The translations under genes and the position numbers were made by a program. Source: Oleidesulfovibrio alaskensis DSM 16109 (GTDB lineage Bacteria; Desulfobacterota; Desulfovibrionia; Desulfovibrionales; Desulfovibrionaceae). From it: a stretch of 16,900 nt of DNA. Where the stretch lies: assembly GCF_000482745.1 (NCBI RefSeq), contig NZ_AXWQ01000021.1:1-16900 (forward strand). Direction: 5' to 3'. The notes under the pieces are model-generated. The model had not been told where the DNA came from. It did not search any database and worked only from the letters and a program-made list of their open reading frames with translations. Of the stretch, positions 6,961-12,915 are shown in pieces. Within the stretch, counting starts at the first letter, position 1; every line of letters starts with the position of its first letter.

Positions 6961-8064
6961 ATGAATCAGCTGTTTTCTGCACCGGTTCATGGCCGGTGTC
7001 CCCGCTGTGAAGGAACTCCGGAACGCATACCCGACTCCGGCGTACTGTATATTTGCCCGCCCATTATTCCGTCGTGCGAAGCGCTGCGCCGCTATCTGCA
7101 GCAGAAGGCAATGCCCTACACAGAGGTGTATCAGGACATTTTCGCCATTCCGTTTGACAGAATGTCGTTGGAGGTTTTTTGCGAAGAGTATCTGGAACAT
7201 ATCGGGTCTCTTGAGCAGAAGGACACCCGCAGCCTGCTGCTGGCGCACGGTGAAGAACTGACCGTACGGCATGTGGCGCGCATGCGTCCGCTCGAAACGA
7301 TAGTGGCGCGGCTGCAGGGTGAATGGCTCATAGATATGCTCGACAACGGCCGTCTGGAGACGCATTTCCAGCCCATTGTGAACGCCGCATCTCCTGCAGA
7401 TGTGCATGCTTACGAGTGTCTGGCGCGCGGCATAGATGAAGACGGCGCGATTATAGGTCCTGCCAGAATGTTCGGGGTGGCCAAGTCCGCGGATCTGCTT
7501 TTTAATCTGGACAGAGCGTGCCGGCTGGCAGCCATAGACGGCATGGGCAGATACGGGCTGGACAGACCGCTTTTCATCAACTTCAATCCCGCAACCATAT
7601 ACAACCCTGTCTACTGCCTGCAGACAACCATGAATGCCATCAGCAAGGCGGGACTGCAGCCGGACATGGTGGTTTTTGAGGTTGTGGAAAGCGATGAAGT
7701 GCAGGACGTCAACCACCTGCTTAATATTCTGCGCTATTACCGCGACCATGGATTTAAAGTGGCCCTTGACGATCTGGGGGCAGGTTTTTCGTCGCTTAAC
7801 CTGCTGGCGCGGCTGAAGCCTGACTATGTAAAGCTGGACATGGGGCTTGTGCATGATGTGCACCGTGAAGAGTATAAAGCCGTCATAACCGGCAACCTGC
7901 TTGCCATGGCCCGCGGGCTGGGCATAAAGACCATTGCAGAGGGTGTGGAGACCGAAGGCGAGTGGCGCTGGCTGGCGGCCCACGGTGCCGATTATGTGCA
8001 GGGCTTTCTTTTTGCCCGCCCTGCTGCCCCGCCCGATGCGGTCAAGGTTCCCTGCTGCCCGTAA
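6961..8064 (+). CDS. EAL-domain c-di-GMP phosphodiesterase with Cys-rich N-terminus
   Basis: The 367-residue protein should hydrolyse cyclic di-GMP. The start at ATG 6961 has only a distant GAGG (6946-6949) upstream. Residues 1-125 form an N-terminal region with Cys13, Cys16, Cys32 and Cys39 (CPRC...CPPIIPSC), spaced like a small zinc- or redox-binding knuckle, followed by helical segments. The EAL domain covers about 128-360. The signature Glu is kept although the motif reads ECL (Glu152); the other expected metal and base residues are also present: Asn in NFNP, Glu240 in FEVVES, Asp270-Asp271 in DDLGAGFSS, Lys291 in VKLD, Glu327 in EGVET and Gln347 in QGFLF. The enzyme is therefore predicted active. 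It is soluble, with no membrane helix, so input likely comes through the N-terminal region. It ends before a strong terminator and opposes the GGDEF enzyme encoded upstream. Confidence 0.9.
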   Translation: MNQLFSAPVHGRCPRCEGTPERIPDSGVLYICPPIIPSCEALRRYLQQKAMPYTEVYQDIFAIPFDRMSLEVFCEEYLEHIGSLEQKDTRSLLLAHGEELTVRHVARMRPLETIVARLQGEWLIDMLDNGRLETHFQPIVNAASPADVHAYECLARGIDEDGAIIGPARMFGVAKSADLLFNLDRACRLAAIDGMGRYGLDRPLFINFNPATIYNPVYCLQTTMNAISKAGLQPDMVVFEVVESDEVQDVNHLLNILRYYRDHGFKVALDDLGAGFSSLNLLARLKPDYVKLDMGLVHDVHREEYKAVITGNLLAMARGLGIKTIAEGVETEGEWRWLAAHGADYVQGFLFARPAAPPDAVKVPCCP

Positions 8065-8086
8065 CTGCGGCACTGCGGACAATAGT

Positions 8087-8121
8087 AAAGCGGGAAGGCT
8101 GTCAGCCTTCCCGCTTTTTTT
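8087..8121. terminator. Strong intrinsic terminator between EAL gene and lactate permease
   Basis: AAAGCGGGAAGGCT (8087-8100) and AGCCTTCCCGCTTT (8104-8117) form a perfect 14-bp stem with a three-base loop, and seven T in a row (8115-8121) complete a plus-strand terminator. It lies 22 bases after the EAL stop and 36 bases before the permease stop and probably serves both convergent genes. Confidence 0.93.
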
Positions 8122-8156
8122 ATATGCAGCCCCGCGGGGCGGTTTGTCTGCCTGTG

Positions 8157-9677
8157 CTACACGGCAAAGTACTTGATGTACGGAATGGTGGCGTACACCA
8201 GTGTGCCCAGAATCAGGACATAGGCCGCGCATACGGCCAGAGTGCGGTTCATTATGCGTCCTTCCGAGCCTACAAGGCCGGTGGCAGCGGTGGCCACGGC
8301 AATGGACTGGGGCGAAATCATCTTGCCCGCGGTGGCACCGGCTGCCGATGCGGCGACTATCCATGCCTGATCAATGCTGATGCGGCCTGCCACTTCCATC
8401 TGCAGCTGGCCGAAAAGTACGTTGGACGAAGTGTCGCTGCCGGTCACAAAGGTGCCCAGCGCGCCCAGCAGGGGCGAAATGAGCGGGAAGTATGATGCTG
8501 TGGTGTCTGCCACGGCCACGGCTATGGTGTTGATCATGCCGCTGTAGGCCATGACCTTTGCCAGCGCCACGATGCTGACCACGGTGACGGCGGAGTAAGT
8601 GAGTTTGCCTGCCGTGGAAGCGAGCACGCCTGTGATGGAGCGCAGACTTTCACCCTGAATGCGGCCGCCGATGTATGTGGCCAGAATGATGAGCGTGCCG
8701 GGTGTGGCCAGCCATTTAAAGGTGAATTCATTGTCGCCGTAAATGGTGACGGTGGTCTTTACCAGTCCCAGCGTGTCTTTGATAAGCGGGAACAGGTTGC
8801 TGCACAGAATGATGAAGCCGAATACCAGCATGTAGGGCAGCCATGCCTTTATTTTCACGCTGGCAGGCAGTGGTTCTGTTTCGGGTGCTGCGGTGTCGCG
8901 GTGGAAAATACGCGCCCAGATTATGGTGGCCAGCATGCTGCATATGCTGCCGATGAGGCAGGGCAGCTCGGCACCCATGTATTTGGCCGTATACAGCTGG
9001 GGCAGGGCAAAAGCCACACCCGATACAAACGTGGCGCCTACTACCCCGCGCAGTCCCTTGAAACCGGCGGTGAGGATGACCAGCAGAAATGTAATGAGAA
9101 TGATGAAGACGGACAGCTGCAGTGCGGTGTAGTAGCTGATGGTTTCGACAGGCAGCCCCGTGACACCGGCCATGGTGATGATGGGAATGCCGATGGCGCC
9201 GAACGCCGTGGGTACGGTGTTGGCCACCAGACAGATAATGGCCGCGAACATGGGCTGAAAGCCCATGGCTGCCAGAATGCTGGCCGGAATGGCAACCGCC
9301 GTGCCGTATCCTGCCACACCTTCCAGAAATCCCCCGAATCCCCATGCCACAATAAGCACCAGCAGACGTTTGTCGGTGGTTATGCCGGACAGCATGCGGG
9401 TGATGATATCCATGCTGCCTGTTTTACGGGCAAGATTGTACGTGAACACTGCTGCAATGATGACAATCATGATGGGCCACAGTGCCAGCGCAGCCCCCTC
9501 CAGAGCCGCAGCCAGCGCGTCGGTGACCGGCATCTCCCACCATCCGAAAATTGCCAGCGCCAGAGTGAGCACCAGCGTGGCGCTGCAGGTCTTGTAAGCA
9601 GGCAGCTTTAAAATGACGAGAGAAAAGATGAGCCAGAGAATCGGCGCGAATGCCGCGAAAAGTTGTACTGCTTCCAT
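8157..9677 (-). CDS. lldP: L-lactate permease, LctP family
   Basis: The product is 506 residues, slightly shorter than the E. coli permease (about 550). The start is ATG at 9677, five bases after AAGGA; the open frame upstream to 9761 has no ribosome binding site. It is hydrophobic throughout with about 12 to 14 membrane helices. Family landmarks I recognise are GFLEGVAGYGTAVAIP (near residue 115), TVPTAFGAIGIPI (near 150), GSDTSSNVLFGQLQ (near 415) and GATAGKMISPQSIAVA (near 450). A polar cytoplasmic-type loop (HRDTAAPETEPLPAS) lies near the middle. It should import lactate, possibly also glycolate, with protons across the inner membrane, supplying the main electron donor of this metabolism. 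No lactate dehydrogenase gene is next to it. An imperfect operator-like inverted repeat lies about 70-85 bases upstream of the start. Confidence 0.93.
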   Translation of the reverse strand: MEAVQLFAAFAPILWLIFSLVILKLPAYKTCSATLVLTLALAIFGWWEMPVTDALAAALEGAALALWPIMIVIIAAVFTYNLARKTGSMDIITRMLSGITTDKRLLVLIVAWGFGGFLEGVAGYGTAVAIPASILAAMGFQPMFAAIICLVANTVPTAFGAIGIPIITMAGVTGLPVETISYYTALQLSVFIILITFLLVILTAGFKGLRGVVGATFVSGVAFALPQLYTAKYMGAELPCLIGSICSMLATIIWARIFHRDTAAPETEPLPASVKIKAWLPYMLVFGFIILCSNLFPLIKDTLGLVKTTVTIYGDNEFTFKWLATPGTLIILATYIGGRIQGESLRSITGVLASTAGKLTYSAVTVVSIVALAKVMAYSGMINTIAVAVADTTASYFPLISPLLGALGTFVTGSDTSSNVLFGQLQMEVAGRISIDQAWIVAASAAGATAGKMISPQSIAVATAATGLVGSEGRIMNRTLAVCAAYVLILGTLVYATIPYIKYFAV

Positions 9678-9971
9678 GGTCTTCCTTTCCGGAAAGTTGA
9701 AGTGAATCAATAACGGCGGGTTACCCGCTCTCCTTGCGTGGTGTTTTGTTTGGTTAGTCAAACAATCTCAAGGGGATTACTCCCTGTATCGGTTTGCGTC
9801 AAGAGCACGTTGTATTTTACGGCTTTGCTACAGTATTGTGCGGCGCTGCATGCGTGCGTTGCAGCGATGTGGTGCGGAAAGAATGTCTGCGGAAAAAGGA
9901 CAGGATTTTGTCCTGTACCGCCAGTAACAGTGCGGAAAAGAGAAGGCGGGCAAAGGGCAGACGGCTGGTAT
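9678..9971. other. Upstream region of the lactate permease
   Basis: This holds the permease leader and promoter, and no convincing gene. On the minus strand TTGACG (complement of 9797-9802) could be a -35 element, followed 17 bases later by a poor -10 (TAATCC). An inverted repeat lies at 9748-9763. The rest (9800-9971) contains only short overlapping open frames with Cys-rich, unconvincing products. Confidence 0.4.
9748..9763. promoter_or_regulatory. Inverted repeat, possible operator of the lactate permease
   Basis: GTTTG-GTTAGT-CAAAC is a five-base-arm palindrome placed about 71-86 bases before the permease start codon and downstream of a possible -35 TTGACG. Its size fits a GntR/FadR-type operator, the class that often controls lactate genes, but the core does not match the usual TGGT-N3-ACCA well. 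This is a candidate only. Confidence 0.3.
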
Positions 9972-10018
9972 GGCAAGGGGTACTGCGCGGGCAGGGCGCC
10001 CGCGCAGTACCCCTTGCC
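9972..10018. terminator. Perfect 21-bp hairpin after the ferredoxin gene
   Basis: Bases 9972-9992 are the exact reverse complement of 9998-10018, separated by the five bases AGGGC. The right arm begins two bases after the ferredoxin stop codon (10021-10023, minus strand). No T run follows on either strand (the minus strand continues ATACCAGCC), so it is not a classic intrinsic terminator. It more likely protects the operon mRNA 3' end or acts with Rho. Confidence 0.75.
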
Positions 10019-10020
10019 GG

Positions 10021-10467
10021 CTATTTGCGGGTGAAGCTCAGTGCGTGCGTGGTGCAGGCGGTGACACAGGCGGGCAGCTTGCCCTCGTCAACGCGGTCCA
10101 TGCAGAAGTCGCATTTGAGTACAGTGGCTGTGGCGGCGTTGAAGACGGGAATATGCCATGGGCAGGCATCGATGCAGGCTTCGCATCCGATGCAAGTTTC
10201 CTGATCAACATATACTATACCGTCAGATTCGCGCCGTATCATGGCGCCGGTGGGGCATACGTCCACGCATTCGGGCGTTTCGCAGTGGTAGCAGCACTGA
10301 TAGGCAGCTTTCATGCGGGGTACGCCGTCCACCATCACCGGTTCGGAAGATGTGTGCACGCCCAGCTTGATGCCTGCCGGAGTGTTGTTTTTCGCTTTGC
10401 AATGCACTTCACATGCCTTGCAGTGGATGCAACGTTTTTTGTTCAGTTTCAGTCTGTATCTGCTCAT
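10021..10467 (-). CDS. Four-cluster 4Fe-4S ferredoxin subunit (DmsB/PhsB type)
   Basis: The 148-residue protein carries the electrons of the molybdoenzyme encoded just upstream. Its ATG (10465-10467) overlaps the oxidoreductase stop by four bases (ATGA), which implies translational coupling and a fixed subunit ratio. Sixteen ligand cysteines fall in the four-cluster pattern of the DmsB/PhsB/PsrB family: CIHCKACEVHC from Cys13; CYHC-ETPEC-VDVCP near 59-71; CIGCEACIDACP near 93-104; and CDFC with ACVTAC near 119-138. No export signal is present. The length is shorter than DmsB (about 205) and close to minimal four-cluster subunits. In related enzymes a membrane quinol protein (NrfD/DmsC type) is the next gene, but here a long hairpin follows instead, so the electron partner must be elsewhere or soluble. 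Confidence 0.92.
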   Translation of the reverse strand: MSRYRLKLNKKRCIHCKACEVHCKAKNNTPAGIKLGVHTSSEPVMVDGVPRMKAAYQCCYHCETPECVDVCPTGAMIRRESDGIVYVDQETCIGCEACIDACPWHIPVFNAATATVLKCDFCMDRVDEGKLPACVTACTTHALSFTRK

Positions 10468-12590
10468 GCTGCTCCCCCGTCCTGCTCTGCCTTGCTGATA
10501 ACCACGAAGTGCTCCTGAAGTGAAAGACCGCCGCCGGATGTATCGTAGCGCTCCAGTCCGCCGGGCATCAGTTCGTGGTCGGCCACGCCGCATCCCCGGG
10601 CGCGCGATTCCACAGGCAGCCTGTGGCCGAAGCCGTGCACCATGAACAGTGCTTCGGGGTGCACGCAGTCTGTCACAAAGGCCTTCATGCGTCCGGCGGG
10701 ATTGCGGGGAGCGCCGGCAGGCGCCACTTCTATCATGTCTCCGGTGCATATGCCCAGTCGTTCCGCACGTGAAGTGTGTATCCATGCCACATTTTCGGGC
10801 ATCTGCTCATGCAGCAGCGGGTTGTTTACGGTGTGCCCCTGCGTGTGCACTCCCACTCTGCCGAAGGCTATGCGGAAGGCCCCCTGCGGAGGCGCAGCCG
10901 GAGCTGTGTAGGGTTTCAGGGTATGAATGTCGGCTTTTGCCCATTTGGCGCTTACCATCTCCAGTTTGCCGCTGGCGGTGGGAAAGGATTCGGGCGTGCG
11001 GTACAGGGGGGTATCGGCCAGTTCGACAAATCCTTTGGCGTCAAAATCGCCTATGCTTACCCCCGTGTCGCGCAGCTGATAGTCCCAGATGTCTTCTATA
11101 CGGGTGAACGCCAGATGCTTCATGGCGGGGCACACGTCGGTAAGGCGCGATGCCAGCCCGCACAGAATTTCCCAGTCTGCACGGGTGTCTGCAGTGGGCT
11201 GCATGGCCCGTTTGCGCACAAAAAACTGCGGCTTGAGTCCGGCCTTGCCCGCTATGATGCTTTCGCGTGAAAGGTAGGGCGAAAGGGGCAGCACCACATC
11301 GGAGTGCCATGCCGTGTCCGACCAGCTGAAGGTGACACTGACAAGCAGGTCAAGCCCTTCCCATTTGCGCTTGAGCGCTTCGGGGTCGGGCATGGCCATA
11401 AGCGGGTCGTGGCGGTAGCATATGTAGGCTTTGACCGCATAGGGGTCGGCTGTGGCGATGGCGTCGTACGCCAGATTGACCAGCCCCGGGCCCGTATCGA
11501 ACTGCGGGTGCCGCCAGCCTACGCCGTCGGCGCGTTTTTCTTCGGGTTTCGGCATCAGTGCCGCCAGCTTGTTCAGTCCTTTGCGGCCCACGTCTTTGGG
11601 CGTGTTGACCAGCGGCAGACCGCCCCTGGCACCTATGGAGCCGAGCAGCGCGTTGATGATGTAGGCCGTGCGGCATACATAGAATGAATCATCGTAGCGG
11701 GCCACCATCCAGCCGGGGTGCCAGATGACCGAAGGGGCTGCTTCTGCCAGCTGCGCGGCCAGCGCCTCGATGCGTTCCGCGGGTACACCTGTCTGTTCCT
11801 GCGCCCATGCTGCCGTACAGGGCGCGGTGAACGCCGCCAGTTCGTCAAAGTCATGAAAATGGCGGGCCACGTACTCCTTGTCGTACAGCCCGCGGGTGAT
11901 CAGCTGATTGATCACAGCCAGATTGAAGGCGTAGTCGGTGCCCGGACGCACCATGAAAAAGTTGTCGGCTTTGCTGGCGCTGACAGAGGCGCGTATATCG
12001 ATGACGCTCAGCTTGCAGCCGTTGTCCAGCGCGTCCATGACACCGTTGCATTCGGCCACGTTGATGGCTTCGAGAATATTGCGGGTCTGCAGCACAATGT
12101 GGCGTGCGTTACGCAGGTCGTAGGCAACCTGCTTGCGCCCCATGCCCATGACGGACTGGGCGGCGTGCTGCACGTTGCGGGCGCACGAGGCGTCGTGGTT
12201 ACAGTAATTGGGCGAGCCGAGTCCGCGCACAAACGCCTGATGCAGGTCGGCAAAGGGACCGCCGCGGTCGCTCCACAGAACGCTTCTGCCACCGTGTTCC
12301 GCCATGATGTTTTTCAGTCTGGCGGCCACATAGTCCAGTGCCTCGTCCCATGTGGCTTCACGCCACTTTCCTTCGCCCCGTTCCCCTGTTCTGATAAGGG
12401 GCGTGACCGGACGCTCGGAATCGTATTCCAGCGCCATGCCAGCAGCCCCGCGGGCACAGAGCGCCCCTTTGAGTGCTGAATAAGGGTTACCCTGTATCCA
12501 TGCGGCGTTGCCGCCGCGAGTCTCCACCATGATGGGGCAGCGCACACTGCACATGCCGCAGACGCTGAAAACGGTCTTGTCTTCTGCCAT
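10464..12590 (-). CDS. Molybdopterin oxidoreductase, DMSO-reductase family catalytic subunit
   Basis: The product is 708 residues from ATG at 12590, five bases after GGAGG; the open frame upstream to 12638 is not supported. Cys11, Cys14, Cys18 and Cys45 (CGMCSVRC...LCARG) bind an N-terminal 4Fe-4S cluster. The molybdopterin domains follow: WDEALDYVA at 81, GLGSPNYCNHDASC at 123-136 where Cys136 is the likely Mo/W ligand, IDIRASVSASKAD, RPGTDYAFNLAVI, and a C-terminal dinucleotide-binding domain (HTQGHTVNNPLLHEQMPENV onward). There is no twin-arginine signal, so I infer a cytoplasmic enzyme, unlike PsrA, PhsA and DmsA. Sequence pattern suggests the polysulfide/thiosulfate/arsenate-reductase branch, but the substrate cannot be assigned from sequence alone. 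It is the first gene of a two-gene operon with the four-cluster ferredoxin. Confidence 0.9.
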   Translation of the reverse strand: MAEDKTVFSVCGMCSVRCPIMVETRGGNAAWIQGNPYSALKGALCARGAAGMALEYDSERPVTPLIRTGERGEGKWREATWDEALDYVAARLKNIMAEHGGRSVLWSDRGGPFADLHQAFVRGLGSPNYCNHDASCARNVQHAAQSVMGMGRKQVAYDLRNARHIVLQTRNILEAINVAECNGVMDALDNGCKLSVIDIRASVSASKADNFFMVRPGTDYAFNLAVINQLITRGLYDKEYVARHFHDFDELAAFTAPCTAAWAQEQTGVPAERIEALAAQLAEAAPSVIWHPGWMVARYDDSFYVCRTAYIINALLGSIGARGGLPLVNTPKDVGRKGLNKLAALMPKPEEKRADGVGWRHPQFDTGPGLVNLAYDAIATADPYAVKAYICYRHDPLMAMPDPEALKRKWEGLDLLVSVTFSWSDTAWHSDVVLPLSPYLSRESIIAGKAGLKPQFFVRKRAMQPTADTRADWEILCGLASRLTDVCPAMKHLAFTRIEDIWDYQLRDTGVSIGDFDAKGFVELADTPLYRTPESFPTASGKLEMVSAKWAKADIHTLKPYTAPAAPPQGAFRIAFGRVGVHTQGHTVNNPLLHEQMPENVAWIHTSRAERLGICTGDMIEVAPAGAPRNPAGRMKAFVTDCVHPEALFMVHGFGHRLPVESRARGCGVADHELMPGGLERYDTSGGGLSLQEHFVVISKAEQDGGAA

Positions 12591-12622
12591 TCGTCCCTCC
12601 GCAACGGTTGAGAACCTGCCGT

Positions 12623-12644
12623 ACCTGATGCCGGTCAATCAGGT
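12623..12644. promoter_or_regulatory. Palindrome at the predicted leader of the molybdoenzyme operon
   Basis: ACCTGAT (12623-12629) and ATCAGGT (12638-12644) are perfect seven-base arms around eight bases. The repeat abuts the predicted leftward -10 element and spans the expected transcription start, 33-54 bases before the start codon. It could be a repressor site or a leader hairpin. I do not recognise the regulator. Confidence 0.4.
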
Positions 12645-12673
12645 AAAATACGCCATACGGGCAAAATTGAAAA
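12645..12673 (-). promoter_or_regulatory. Candidate sigma-70 promoter of the molybdoenzyme operon
   Basis: On the minus strand TTTTCA (complement of 12668-12673) and TATTTT (complement of 12645-12650) are separated by 17 bases; each matches the consensus at four of six positions. The start codon is about 55 bases further on. The assignment is by eye. Confidence 0.35.
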
Positions 12674-12684
12674 GCCGCAGCCTG

Positions 12685-12704
12685 ATTGTGCAAAAAAGCA
12701 CAAT
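12685..12704. promoter_or_regulatory. Rex- or CRP/HcpR-like palindrome
   Basis: ATTGTGC-AAAAAA-GCACAAT is a perfect 20-bp palindrome. The outer half-sites TTGTG and CACAA are eight bases apart, as in Rex operators (TTGTGAA-N4-TTCACAA) and as in extended CRP/FNR-family sites (TTGTGA-N6-TCACAA), with one symmetric change of A to C. Its centre is about 56 bases before the predicted leftward transcription start, near where a CRP-type activator binds, and about 220 bases before the chemoreceptor. Confidence 0.55.
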
Positions 12705-12792
12705 ATCGGGTGCCGCCGGAAAAAACAGCCGCCGGTGTCTGCCTGTCTGTGTCCGCATTATTATAAGGGCCGCGCATGCGGTTTTCTGTCTA

Positions 12793-12798
12793 TATAAT
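12793..12798 (+). promoter_or_regulatory. Possible -10 box of the chemoreceptor-cheW operon
   Basis: TATAAT within TCTATATAATTG is a perfect -10 hexamer 117 bases before the chemoreceptor start. No good -35 element lies 16-18 bases upstream, and I found no sigma-28 or sigma-54 pattern. Confidence 0.3.
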
Positions 12799-12915
12799 TG
12801 GGCATGCTGTTTTCTTAACGCATACTGAGTAGCACAAAGAGTGCGTCACGGGCCATGCGCGGCGGCGTGTGCCGGTGTGTCCGGTAACATTTGCAGGAGA
12901 ACATGAGGGGTTCGC

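Larger units (their letters stand above)
12591..12915. other. 325-bp divergent control region
   Basis: It separates the molybdoenzyme operon (leftward) from the chemoreceptor (rightward) and holds two palindromes (12623-12644 and 12685-12704), a plausible leftward promoter and a TATAAT box facing the chemoreceptor, each listed separately. No gene was found in it. Bases 12720-12780 are AT-richer and may contain the rightward -35 element, which I could not place. Confidence 0.6.

Noticed and set aside
6940..8364. Minus-strand open frame of 474 codons opposite the EAL gene and into the permease 3' end
   Set aside because: It runs through the strong terminator at 8087-8121 and overlaps two well-supported genes; composition is shadow-like.
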